Source: Vibrio natriegens NBRC 15636 = ATCC 14048 = DSM 759 (GTDB lineage: Bacteria > Pseudomonadota > Gammaproteobacteria > Enterobacterales > Vibrionaceae). From it: a DNA stretch of 64,000 nt. The notes under the pieces were generated by a model that worked only from the letters and a program-made list of their open reading frames with translations, made no database searches and was not told where the DNA came from. The stretch is taken from positions 1,426,001 to 1,490,000 of the forward strand of contig NZ_CP141823.1 of assembly GCF_035621455.1 (NCBI RefSeq), in the 5' to 3' direction. Both the position numbers and the translations under genes were made by a program. The number at the start of each line of letters is the position of its first letter. Position 1 is the first letter of the stretch. This document shows positions 36,215 through 44,177 of the stretch, in pieces.

Positions 36215-36323
36215 GGCTTTGTTGCGTAATTCGATGGAACTAAATCAGGAAGTTACGATCTGATCGGCTACATCAGTTAATCATCGTAGCCTTATGCCGA
36301 AACCTCATTACAAAACAATTAAC
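36215..36323 (+). mobile_element. Left-end remnant of an IS5-family (IS903-like) insertion sequence
   Basis: GGCTTTGTTGCGTAATTCG at 36215-36233 matches the terminal repeat style of IS903-group elements (GGCTTTGTTG...). It is followed, as in Vibrio members of this group that I remember, by a leader and a transposase start at 36294 reading MPKPHYKTIN, after which similarity stops abruptly at about 36323. About 108 bases survive; no right end was found in the window. The stop codon of the minus-strand gene that follows lies inside this remnant. Confidence 0.72.
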
Positions 36324-36663
36324 AGGACTCATTCAAAAGTACCTTGTAGTATTTCGGTAAGAACAACTCACCTTTTTGCCATTCTAATTGAACGTGTTGG
36401 CATCGGCCTTGGTAAAGATAGTTACCGTCGGCGTAGATTGACTTGCCTTTATCTATCACCTGATTAAGGAACACAGCTTCTTCGATTTTATCGTCCATTC
36501 TGATTTTTGTTTGCAAGTCTCTATCATCATCTATTGCTATCGTCAGAATCCTATTTTTGGCGCTGAACTCTACAGATCTAAGATTATTAATTTTGACTTC
36601 ATCGCCACTGGTGTAAAAGTAGAACGCTACTGCAATTAAACCCAGAATAACAAATATTTTCAT
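36319..36663 (-). CDS. Small membrane-anchored protein of unknown function, C-terminus altered by IS remnant
   Basis: 114 residues from ATG 36663, preferred because AAGGA lies 6 bases upstream (an ATG nine codons earlier lacks a site). One N-terminal hydrophobic helix (FVILGLIAVAFYFYTSG), then a soluble part with DDRDLQTKIRMDDKIEEAVFLN and two cysteines. I do not recognise a family. The TAA stop is supplied by the IS5-like remnant on which the gene ends, so the original C-terminus may have been longer or different. Divergent from the cassette gene at 36728. Confidence 0.5.
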   Translation of the reverse strand: MKIFVILGLIAVAFYFYTSGDEVKINNLRSVEFSAKNRILTIAIDDDRDLQTKIRMDDKIEEAVFLNQVIDKGKSIYADGNYLYQGRCQHVQLEWQKGELFLPKYYKVLLNESC

Positions 36664-36727
36664 TTCATCCTTATAAGTAATAAGTTGCATAATAGGCTAT
36701 TTTAACACGATGTTTTAGAGAGAAAAA

Positions 36728-37021
36728 TTGATTGAAACGGCAGTCTTGTTGGAGTATTCAATAAAGAAAGATGTTTCAAAGGTCTTAGTAGAGCAAGAGA
36801 AGTTTCTTCATGTTAGGGCGTTTGACTCTAACGATCGTAAAGAGATTGAGGACGGGGCTGCTGAAGAGTACATGAGGGCAAACCAAATGGAGCCAGTAGA
36901 AGTTGTTGCGGTATACGATGTGATTTTTCCTCTACCTACAGACAGCACAACGCCACCAACAATGCTACGAATTAGTTCAAGTTATAAGGTACTAAATAAC
37001 AAGTGGGCTGTATTAAATTAG
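36728..37021 (+). CDS. Hypothetical protein of an integron gene cassette
   Basis: 97 residues from a TTG at 36728 preceded by AGAGAGA; no ATG is well placed. Acidic, soluble, alpha/beta-looking (ETAVLLEYSIKKDVSKVL ... VEVVAVYDVIFPLP ... MLRISSSYKVLNNKWAVLN). I do not recognise it. The stop codon is followed immediately by a Vibrio-type attC site, the classic organisation of a mobile gene cassette, which supports the frame being a real gene of transferable origin. Confidence 0.55.
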   Translation: MIETAVLLEYSIKKDVSKVLVEQEKFLHVRAFDSNDRKEIEDGAAEEYMRANQMEPVEVVAVYDVIFPLPTDSTTPPTMLRISSSYKVLNNKWAVLN

Positions 37022-37023
37022 CA

Positions 37024-37145
37024 CATAACAAAGCATTTATAGTGATTCGCAACGCTTGGCATTTTCACTATGCATTGGTTTTAGTGGTTGAGATGTTATA
37101 CGGCAGCATCAGTATTGCGTTGATCACCTCAACAGGGTGTTAATT
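37024..37145 (+). mobile_element. Integron attC recombination site
   Basis: About 120 bases starting CATAACAAAGCATTTATA and ending CAACAGGGTGTTAA. The outer parts TAACAAAGC / GGGTGTTA correspond to R'' and R' boxes, and GTGATTCGCAACGC (37043-37056) pairs imperfectly with GCGTTGATCAC (37118-37128) as L''/L' arms, with an extrahelical base as expected. Length and the inner CTTGGCATTTTC resemble attC sites of Vibrio superintegrons. R' reads GTTAATT instead of the GTTRRRY consensus, so it may be a degenerate copy. No integrase or second attC was found in the window. Confidence 0.72.
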
Positions 37146-37369
37146 TCACATATGTCAGCTAATCCGTTATATCCTAATTTAGTAATATAACTGACAAAGT
37201 TTTGCCCAATAACGGCTTAGCTCAAGTCGCGACATCAACGTCCATGACCAACTGTTCTTGTTTGTATTATAAGTGTCCCTATATATTGGTCAGCGACTAT
37301 CCATTGACCCGCTCAACTTAATATTTCATTATGCTGTGAATGACTGATGTCTTTTTCTTGGACGAAACT

Positions 37370-37549
37370 ATGAAAAAATTAATGAAAACTTATTCTTGTA
37401 TATTTGGTTTATTGATGGGCGTTTTGGCTATACAAGGCTGCTCGCCTGAAGTTGGAAGCAAAGAATGGTGTGCAGAAATGAAAGAAAAGCCTAAGGGAGA
37501 CTGGACAGCAACTGAAGCCGGTGATTTTACGAAACACTGCATATTTTAA
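37370..37549 (+). CDS. Small lipoprotein (DUF3012-like)
   Basis: 59 residues from ATG 37370. The signal segment (CIFGLLMGVLAIQGC) ends in a lipobox-like IQGC, placing a lipid-modified Cys near residue 24. The mature part SPEVGSKEWCAEMKEKPKGD / WTATEAGDFTKHCIF matches the DUF3012 family as I remember it, with its Cys pair. Function unknown. A small terminator follows. Upstream of it (37146-37369) only AT-rich DNA with a short inverted repeat (GTTATAT/ATATAAC) is visible. Confidence 0.72.
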   Translation: MKKLMKTYSCIFGLLMGVLAIQGCSPEVGSKEWCAEMKEKPKGDWTATEAGDFTKHCIF

Positions 37550-37574
37550 ATTAAATATAAAGCTTGAGTCATAT

Positions 37575-37597
37575 GCGGGTGTTAATTGCCCGCTTTT
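37575..37597 (+). terminator. Terminator after the small lipoprotein gene
   Basis: GCGGG and CCCGC flank a 9-nt loop and are followed by TTTT. Short but correctly placed. Confidence 0.55.
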
Positions 37598-37688
37598 ATC
37601 CCGGTTACAATTGCGTGCTCTCGGACAGAACAGGTCCGTCTTTAAATGTTAAGTTATTGTTTATATTGGTGTTGTTGGTCTTGGCATG

Positions 37689-37716
37689 AAAAAGCCTCCT
37701 CATTCGATGAGGCTTT
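37689..37716 (-). terminator. Terminator of the LysR gene
   Basis: AAAGCCTC and GAGGCTTT pair around CTCATTCGAT; read on the minus strand the hairpin is followed by TTTC. It lies 31 bases beyond the LysR stop. Confidence 0.7.
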
Positions 37717-37747
37717 GGTTAGTGAACAAAGCTAATTATAACTTTTC

Positions 37748-38680
37748 TTAAGCGTTCTGCTTACGGTAAAAGTCGCGCATGGTTTTTATAAACAATGAGC
37801 GCACCTTATTGATTGAATGGGTCTTTTTGGTGATCGCCATTATTTCTACATAATAGTGTCTTGTATCTGGGGCGATCGGTACAAGTTCTCCATTATCGAC
37901 ATAGGGCTTGGCGTAGTTTTCTGGCAAGTAACCAATAAATCTGGACGAGAGTATCAACGCCATTCGAGATTCATAGTTATACGCCGTGGCTTTTAAGTTC
38001 ATTTTAGATAAAGGAGAGTGGAGGAGCTCCTGTGGCTTTAATCCTGCGTAAACGACAGGGAATCCGTTGATGATGTCCTCAGAAAGCTCTTTCTCAGATA
38101 GTTTGGCAAGCGGGTTATCTTTGCTGGCATAAAGGTAACAAATATCGGTATAGATGTGTTCGTATTCCAAGCCATCAAGCTCACGGTGAAAAGGGATAAA
38201 ACCGATATCGGCTTCTTCTTGCAGCACTTTGCGTTCTATTTCCGTCATACGAGCCACTTCGGCCGTTAGGTAAACTTCTTTGGCGATGCTGGAGAAGTTA
38301 CGGATCACTTCAGGCATCTTCGCCCTATTATCCAAACTTATGTTATCGCTAAATAGCACTTCTAAGCTGCCAGACGGTTGAATGTCGAGATGGTTAATGG
38401 TGTTACGAAAGTCCTCAAGCTCCCCCAGTAACTTTACTGTTGCCTCGTAGACTACGGCGCCTTCTTCCGTTAGAGCAAACCCGGATCGTCCACGACGACA
38501 TAAGACGAGATTTAATCGAGATTCGAGATTAGATATGTGAATACTGATTGTAGAGCGGCTCACGTTGAGCTCAGTTTCTGCAGCGGAAAAACCACCGCAA
38601 TCAGCGACGACTTTAAAAATTTTCAGTTGTTTTATTTCGTAGTCACCAATGTGACCAATAGGTACGGCGTTTCTGGTCAT
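37748..38680 (-). CDS. LysR-family transcriptional regulator of the GABA-type cluster
   Basis: 310 residues. N-terminal winged helix-turn-helix (QLKIFKVVADCGGFSAAETE, LNVSRSTISIHISNLESRL) preceded by a ~14-residue extension, then the two-lobed effector domain (PSGSLEVLFSDNISLDN, EADIGFIPFHRELDG). It is divergent from the succinate-semialdehyde dehydrogenase gene with a 153-base shared promoter region, the classical arrangement for a LysR activator of the neighbouring catabolic genes. The effector may be GABA or a breakdown product; this is inferred only from neighbours. Confidence 0.87.
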   Translation of the reverse strand: MTRNAVPIGHIGDYEIKQLKIFKVVADCGGFSAAETELNVSRSTISIHISNLESRLNLVLCRRGRSGFALTEEGAVVYEATVKLLGELEDFRNTINHLDIQPSGSLEVLFSDNISLDNRAKMPEVIRNFSSIAKEVYLTAEVARMTEIERKVLQEEADIGFIPFHRELDGLEYEHIYTDICYLYASKDNPLAKLSEKELSEDIINGFPVVYAGLKPQELLHSPLSKMNLKATAYNYESRMALILSSRFIGYLPENYAKPYVDNGELVPIAPDTRHYYVEIMAITKKTHSINKVRSLFIKTMRDFYRKQNA

Positions 38681-38833
38681 TGTTTTATGCTCGTAAAACT
38701 TTATGTTTATCGAGGAATATTTATATGCCTCAATAGATTGTTATCATTAGGTTAAGTTCCATCGCTATTTTGCGCGATTTGGCTTTTTATATCTTTGACA
38801 TTGTTAATGTTTATAACAGTAGGAATAGAACTA

Positions 38834-40273
38834 ATGACAGATTTGATCTTATCCCGTGGTTTTATCAATGGGGAGTGGGTTGAAGCGCACGATGGCAAGC
38901 AAGTCGATGTAATAAACCCATCCACAGGTGCGTTAATTACTTCTGTCCCTGATATGGGGAAGGAAGAATCGGAAGCCGCTATCATGGCCGCTCATTCAGC
39001 ATTTAAAGAATGGCGCACTACCACCGCGAAACACCGCGCTGGATTACTTAAAAAGTGGTTCGATTTAATTATCGAAAACGCAGAGCAACTCGCTAAGATA
39101 CTTACGACAGAGCAAGGTAAGCCATATAAAGAGGCTTATGGTGAAGTGCTTTATGGCGCGTCGTTTATTGAATGGTTTGCCGAAGAAGCGAAGAGAATGT
39201 ACGGCGATGTGATTCCGTCAGGCAATCCAAACAACCGTTACATGACTATCAAGCAACCTATTGGTGTCGTTACTGCGATTACACCATGGAACTTTCCCGT
39301 CGCAATGATCACTCGTAAAGTTGGCCCAGCCCTGGCTGCGGGTTGTACTGTCGTGATTAAGCCGGGTGAAGACACACCGCTATGTGCGTTAGCAATGGTA
39401 AAACTTGCCGAGCAAGCGGGTATACCAAAAGGTGTGGTTAACGTTGTGACAACTTCTCGTCCTGCTGAAGTCGGCGATGTACTGTGTTGCCACCCTCTAG
39501 TAAGCAAAATCTCTTTCACAGGATCAACGGCTGTTGGAAAGCTCATTCTTCGCCAAGCCGCTGATACGGTCAAAAAAGTGTCTTTAGAACTCGGTGGCAA
39601 CGCGCCATTTATTGTCTTTGATGATGCAGATATTGATAAAGCGGTTTTGGGTGCCGTGATTTCTAAATACCGTAATGCAGGGCAAACCTGTGTCTGCACC
39701 AACCGATTCTACATCCATGATGCTGTGTACGATGAGTTTATGGATAAATTCACTTCAGCAGTGAAAGCACTCAAGATAGGTGATGGTTTAGTCGAAGGTA
39801 CTGAGATCGGTCCGCTAATCAATCAAAAAGCGTTTGAAAAAGTATCGAGTTTGGTAGAAACAGCAATAGAGCAAGGCGCGACGTTAGCGTTAGGTGGCCA
39901 GGGGCTGGAGAACGGTCAGCAGTTTTATCAGCCAACCATTCTAACCGAAGTGACTGAAGCGATGGATATTGCTCATCAGGAGCTGTTTGGTCCGATTTCA
40001 ACCATCTTCCGATTTAATGACGAACAGGATGTGATTCGTCGTGCCAACGACACGCCATATGGCTTAGCGGCTTATTTCTATACACGAGATCACAGCCGCG
40101 TATGGCGCATGAGTGAAGCGCTTGAGTATGGGATTCTTGGTATCAACGAAGGCATTATTTCGACGGAAGTTGCGCCATTTGGTGGTGTGAAGGAGTCGGG
40201 ATGTGGGCGTGAAGGTTCTAAATATGGCATTGAAGACTATTTGGAAATCAAATACCTATGTCACGGAATTTAA
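38834..40273 (+). CDS. gabD: Succinate-semialdehyde dehydrogenase (NAD(P)+)
   Basis: 479 residues from ATG 38834 (AGGAAT site upstream), the length of GabD. Aldehyde dehydrogenase motifs: TPWNFPVAMITRKVGPALAA, FTGSTAVGK, catalytic Glu in LELGGNAPFI and catalytic Cys in GQTCVCTNRF. The second Cys two residues later is typical of GabD-type enzymes. It oxidises succinate semialdehyde to succinate, the step following a GABA aminotransferase such as the one at 44178. A strong terminator follows, so it is transcribed separately from the TRAP genes. Confidence 0.87.
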   Translation: MTDLILSRGFINGEWVEAHDGKQVDVINPSTGALITSVPDMGKEESEAAIMAAHSAFKEWRTTTAKHRAGLLKKWFDLIIENAEQLAKILTTEQGKPYKEAYGEVLYGASFIEWFAEEAKRMYGDVIPSGNPNNRYMTIKQPIGVVTAITPWNFPVAMITRKVGPALAAGCTVVIKPGEDTPLCALAMVKLAEQAGIPKGVVNVVTTSRPAEVGDVLCCHPLVSKISFTGSTAVGKLILRQAADTVKKVSLELGGNAPFIVFDDADIDKAVLGAVISKYRNAGQTCVCTNRFYIHDAVYDEFMDKFTSAVKALKIGDGLVEGTEIGPLINQKAFEKVSSLVETAIEQGATLALGGQGLENGQQFYQPTILTEVTEAMDIAHQELFGPISTIFRFNDEQDVIRRANDTPYGLAAYFYTRDHSRVWRMSEALEYGILGINEGIISTEVAPFGGVKESGCGREGSKYGIEDYLEIKYLCHGI

Positions 40274-40366
40274 CGAGTCCTCCGCTCAGTGTGAGAAACG
40301 CTCAGTCTTTATTTTAAATGATTTACCCTAAGCAGTTCTTTTCCATATATTTGATAAAAATATTTT

Positions 40367-40393
40367 GCAGCACTTCGAGTGCTGCTTTTTTTT
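40367..40393 (+). terminator. Strong terminator after gabD
   Basis: GCAGCACT tcg AGTGCTGC followed by eight T. The remaining 200 bases to the TRAP gene presumably hold its promoter; I see no specific site. Confidence 0.92.
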
Positions 40394-40596
40394 GTTTTAA
40401 AAACAGGTAATTCGCCGTGAGGTCGTTATCCCATCTCATTGGTTTGATGGCTGTAAAACTTTAGGTGAAAAAATATGAATTTAACGAATGTGATTAAAAC
40501 GTAACAATGCTTAACGTGACTGTAACAAGGAGTGACGAGTCACTTCTCATTGTTTCTGGCTGAGTCAGAGCAAAAAATAATCCAAGGAGAAAGTTT

Positions 40597-41631
40597 ATGT
40601 TTAAAAACTTAGGAAAGCTGAACAAAGGAAGCCTGGCAAAGATTGTTGCTGCTTGTTCTCTTGCAATTTCAAGCACTTTATTCACGGTTCCTCAAGCGTT
40701 TGCAGCTGAACATAATTGGCGTTTTGTAAACCTATACCCGCGTGGTACGGCATACGGTGAAGTGTACAAAGACTTTGCTGATAACATTGAAGCGATGTCA
40801 AACGGTCGTATTTCTGTTCAGGTCATGTACTCAGGTGAAGGCGTAGGGCAAACGGGTGTTCTTGGCTCAGTAAAATCAGGCTTGATAACAATGGGTGCTC
40901 CTTTCCAACCAATGCATGCTGGTGAATTCCCAGCGGGTGTTGTGGAAGTTGGTTTGCCAGGTATGACCGATGATGTTGGTGAACTTAGCGCGCTGTTTCA
41001 TGAAAAAGGCTGGGGAGAAGTCCTGGAAGAAGCATATGACAAGCAAAACCTAGTTTGGCTTGAACCTTACATCCAGCTACCCGTTTATGTCCTAACGAAA
41101 GAACCAATCAATTCTATTGAAGATTTCCAAGGTCTGAAGATTCGTGCTCCTGGTGCATACGGCAAATTCTTACGCAATTTGGGCGCATCGCCTGCGTCAC
41201 TCTCTTACAGCGAAATTTACACCAGTTTAGCCACGGGCGTTATTGATGGCTCGATCGGCAGTAATATTATTGACCACCGTGACGGTAACCACGTTGAAGT
41301 AGCGAAATACATGTACCGCCTACCAATTGCTGGCGCGCAAACTTTACCGATTGTGGTTAACAAGGGTGCATGGAACAAACTATCGGATGATTTGAAAGCG
41401 ATTGTTCGAGCGGCAAGTGCGGTTCATGCCCGTGAGCAGATGACTAAATCTCGTCTTTGGGAATCACAAGCTATCGCTGAAATGGAAGCGAAAGGTATGA
41501 AGTGGAGCCCTGAGCCGAGCGACCAAGACAAAGCGAAATGGAACGAAAGTGCAGGCTCACTTTGGAAAGAATATGCAGATTCTGACAAGTACAGCCAGCG
41601 CCTAATTAAGATCGTTCAAGACACCCAATAA
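40597..41631 (+). CDS. TRAP transporter solute-binding protein (DctP type)
   Basis: 344 residues with a signal peptide (LAKIVAACSLAISSTLFTVPQAFAA, cleavage near residue 36). Mature domain has the DctP fold: YGEVYKDFADNIEAMSNGRI, the ligand-contact region around LKIRAPGAYGKFLRNLGASP with the carboxylate-binding Arg, and YTSLATGVIDGSIGSN. It captures the substrate in the periplasm for the DctQM permease that follows. The adjacent aminotransferase and semialdehyde dehydrogenase suggest GABA or another omega-amino acid. AAGGAGA ribosome site. Confidence 0.88.
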   Translation: MFKNLGKLNKGSLAKIVAACSLAISSTLFTVPQAFAAEHNWRFVNLYPRGTAYGEVYKDFADNIEAMSNGRISVQVMYSGEGVGQTGVLGSVKSGLITMGAPFQPMHAGEFPAGVVEVGLPGMTDDVGELSALFHEKGWGEVLEEAYDKQNLVWLEPYIQLPVYVLTKEPINSIEDFQGLKIRAPGAYGKFLRNLGASPASLSYSEIYTSLATGVIDGSIGSNIIDHRDGNHVEVAKYMYRLPIAGAQTLPIVVNKGAWNKLSDDLKAIVRAASAVHAREQMTKSRLWESQAIAEMEAKGMKWSPEPSDQDKAKWNESAGSLWKEYADSDKYSQRLIKIVQDTQ

Positions 41632-41685
41632 CGCACTTTAGATGATTTCGCTGGGGGAAGCCTCTCCGGTTGAATCAGCACTTAA

Positions 41686-41704
41686 GGGGGAAATGCCTTC
41701 CCCC
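41686..41704 (+). promoter_or_regulatory. Hairpin between TRAP binding-protein and permease genes
   Basis: GGGGGAA atgcc TTCCCCC: a GC-rich 7-bp stem with no T-run, 55 bases after the binding-protein stop. Such hairpins in transport operons often protect the upstream message so that binding protein is made in excess over permease; that role is inferred here. Confidence 0.55.
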
Positions 41705-41735
41705 TATCTCTTTCACATTGTTATAGGTGATGTCT

Positions 41736-42314
41736 ATGTTGATTAGAGTATTAAAAATCTACTGTCGCGGTATTAATCAGATAATTTATTGGATTGGCCT
41801 TTCTGCCTCCATCTTAATGCCTGTTCTCGCTGCTACCGTTGCCTTTGAAGTCTTTTCTCGTTATATGCTCGGCAGTCCAACTATTTGGGCGTATGACGTT
41901 TCACTTTTCTTATTCGGGTATATAGCGGCGTTGGGTGGGGCACTGGCTCAACAAAATAAAGCTCATATTAATGTGGATGTGCTGTACCTGTCGGTATCTA
42001 AGCGTGTCCGTTCGTTATTTAACCTTGTGTCTTATTCATTGGCCATATTCTTTCTCTGTGTGGTTTTAATGATGGCACTGGGCAAATTTGAAGAAGCTAT
42101 CGAGTTTAATTATCGTCGCCAGTCTGAGTGGGCGCCTTCTATGGCACATTTCTGGGTGATGATGATCGTCGCGTGTGGGGCGTTTATCGTGCAGTTTACC
42201 AGCGACATTATTCAAGACGTTTACTATCTGGTAAAAGGCAAAGCGCTTATCGAACAAGTTCCTGAAGAACGTGAACAAAAAGAGACACTAGTAGACTCAG
42301 CGGAGGGCATATGA
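41736..42314 (+). CDS. TRAP transporter small permease (DctQ type)
   Basis: 192 residues from ATG 41736, which has AGGTGA 6 bases upstream; nearby in-frame GTG 41727 and ATG 41730 are less well placed. Four membrane helices (IIYWIGLSASILMPVLAATVAFEVF, VSLFLFGYIAALGGALAQQ, LFNLVSYSLAIFFLCVVLMM, FWVMMIVACGAFIVQF) with the family AHINVDVLY segment. The acidic tail (EEREQKETLVDSAEGI) is cytoplasmic. It pairs with the large permease, whose start overlaps its stop by 4 bases. Confidence 0.87.
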   Translation: MLIRVLKIYCRGINQIIYWIGLSASILMPVLAATVAFEVFSRYMLGSPTIWAYDVSLFLFGYIAALGGALAQQNKAHINVDVLYLSVSKRVRSLFNLVSYSLAIFFLCVVLMMALGKFEEAIEFNYRRQSEWAPSMAHFWVMMIVACGAFIVQFTSDIIQDVYYLVKGKALIEQVPEEREQKETLVDSAEGI

Positions 42315-43633
42315 GTATTGAAGTTCTTACGCTGTTATTGGTTGGTTGTATTCTATTTACTTTTGCTCTAGGTGCCCCAGTTGGCCTTGCTTTGGGCGGA
42401 ATTGCGATGGGGATAGGTTACCTTACTTGGGGTGAAGGCATCTTCAATCTGGTTCCAACAACCATTGAGAGCAACTTTTTTAGTTTTATTCTGCTGGCCA
42501 TTCCTCTGTATATCTATATGGGACAATTGCTGACCCGTTCCGGAATTGGCGACGCCATGTTTAACGCCAGTCAAATGGTTATTGGGCGTATTCGCGGCTC
42601 ACTTGCGGTCAGTGTGATCGGGGTGTGTTCCATGATTGGCGCTATGGTCGGCATTATCGGGGCAGGGATCATGACGTCGGGTAGCATTGCGTTAAAACCA
42701 ATGCTCGAGCGTGGCTATGATAAAAGGCTGGCTCTTGGTGTCATCATGGCTGGTGGTGGATTAGGAATTTTGATCCCACCAAGCATACCGATGATTATGT
42801 ACGCAGCGACGACCCAAAACTCGGTCGGTCGTATGTTCTTAGCTGCAATCATTCCAGCTCTTATCTCTATCGTTTTGCTGATGTCTTACGTGATCATTAG
42901 CTGCAAGCTTAATCCGAAAAAAGCACCGCTAGGCACGGGCAGTGAAAGCAAAATGACGGGTAAAGAGAAATTCACGACGGCACGTGATGGTCTTTTTTCT
43001 CTTCTACTGATCGTGGCGGTATTGGGCAGCATTATTACCGGTATTGCTACGCCAACAGAGTCGGGTGCGATCGGGGTTGTTGGCGCGATCATACTTGCGA
43101 TTGTTTTTAAACGATTCCGTTTCGAGATGTTCAAATCATCAGGGTTTGAAACTGCAATGCTGGTCAGCGTGTCGATGTGGATCATCCTAGGTGCGTCACT
43201 ATTTAGTAACTTCCACATGTTAAGTGGCGTGCAAAATATGGTAGCGCAAATCACTGAGGATCTGGGCTTACCGCCTTGGGGCGTGATTATCTTAATGCAG
43301 GTGATCATGTTACTGCTTGGCTTCATTATTGATGAATTGATCATCGTTTTGATGTGCGCGCCGTTATTTACGCCTATCGTCGTGTCTCTGGGTTATGACC
43401 CGATCTGGTTCGGTATTTTGATGATCCTAAACATCGAAATCGCAGTGCAAACGCCGCCTTATGGTTTCGCGCTGTTTTATCTGAAAGGAATTTCACCTCC
43501 TGGCGTCAGTATGATGGACATCTATCGCTCGATTCTTCCGTTTATCGCTCTAAAGCTGTGCGTATTGATTCTGTGCATGATGTTCCCTGAAGTGGTGATG
43601 TGGTTACCAAACACAGTGATGGGAGTAAATTAA
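42311..43633 (+). CDS. TRAP transporter large permease (DctM type)
   Basis: 440 residues, about 12 membrane helices. Family marks: GAPVGLALGGIAMG near the N-terminus, AIPLYIYMGQLLTRSGI, GAGIMTSGSIALKPML, GGGLGILIPPSIPMIMYA and TPTESGAIGVVGA. This is the Na+-coupled transport subunit of the TRAP system. Its start overlaps the small permease stop (ATGA), indicating coupled translation. A universal stress protein gene follows after a single base. Confidence 0.9.
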   Translation: MSIEVLTLLLVGCILFTFALGAPVGLALGGIAMGIGYLTWGEGIFNLVPTTIESNFFSFILLAIPLYIYMGQLLTRSGIGDAMFNASQMVIGRIRGSLAVSVIGVCSMIGAMVGIIGAGIMTSGSIALKPMLERGYDKRLALGVIMAGGGLGILIPPSIPMIMYAATTQNSVGRMFLAAIIPALISIVLLMSYVIISCKLNPKKAPLGTGSESKMTGKEKFTTARDGLFSLLLIVAVLGSIITGIATPTESGAIGVVGAIILAIVFKRFRFEMFKSSGFETAMLVSVSMWIILGASLFSNFHMLSGVQNMVAQITEDLGLPPWGVIILMQVIMLLLGFIIDELIIVLMCAPLFTPIVVSLGYDPIWFGILMILNIEIAVQTPPYGFALFYLKGISPPGVSMMDIYRSILPFIALKLCVLILCMMFPEVVMWLPNTVMGVN

Positions 43634-43634
43634 T

Positions 43635-44072
43635 ATGAGCCTCAAGCGAATTCTAATGCCAGTTGACCTTTCGTATCCTGATGTAGTGAAAAAAGAGGTC
43701 GATATGGCGCTTAAGCTGATAGACGAACAAGGTGTCATCGACATGTTGTATGTCGATGAGGCACGGGTGCATCACAGTATGGTACCGACTGCATCTGGAA
43801 GTGCTTTTTCAGCTCAACATCAAAGTGCCTTTGATTGTGTGCAGACGATGTTAGAAACCTACGTGCCAAAACAACATCGTGGCAAAGCGATTGTTCGTAA
43901 TGGTGTGGTGTTTGATGAAGTGTTACTGCAAGCCAAATATTCTCAAGTGGATGCCATTGTTATGGCATCTGCAAATCCGAATTTTCGCTCATATTGCTTA
44001 GGTTCTAATGCCGCAAAGATAGTTCGCCATTCTCACTGTTCGGTGTTTGTGGTGAAAGGCGATCCTACTTAA
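43635..44072 (+). CDS. Universal stress protein (UspA family) of the TRAP operon
   Basis: 145 residues: KRILMPVDLSYPDVVKKEVD at the start and the nucleotide-binding tail LGSNAAKIVRHSHCSVFVVK at the end. One base separates it from the TRAP permease, so it is part of that operon. The arrangement repeats that of Halomonas TeaABC-TeaD, where the Usp protein TeaD modulates ectoine TRAP transport. A regulatory role for this transporter is a reasonable inference. Confidence 0.85.
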   Translation: MSLKRILMPVDLSYPDVVKKEVDMALKLIDEQGVIDMLYVDEARVHHSMVPTASGSAFSAQHQSAFDCVQTMLETYVPKQHRGKAIVRNGVVFDEVLLQAKYSQVDAIVMASANPNFRSYCLGSNAAKIVRHSHCSVFVVKGDPT

Positions 44073-44177
44073 CGATTCTTCGCGTTTAGCTAACGCATAC
44101 AACAATAAATAGAAACTAAAGTCGCCAAAGGGAATCATTCCTGGCGGAGGTATATGTACAACTCAAGGAATACAAAA

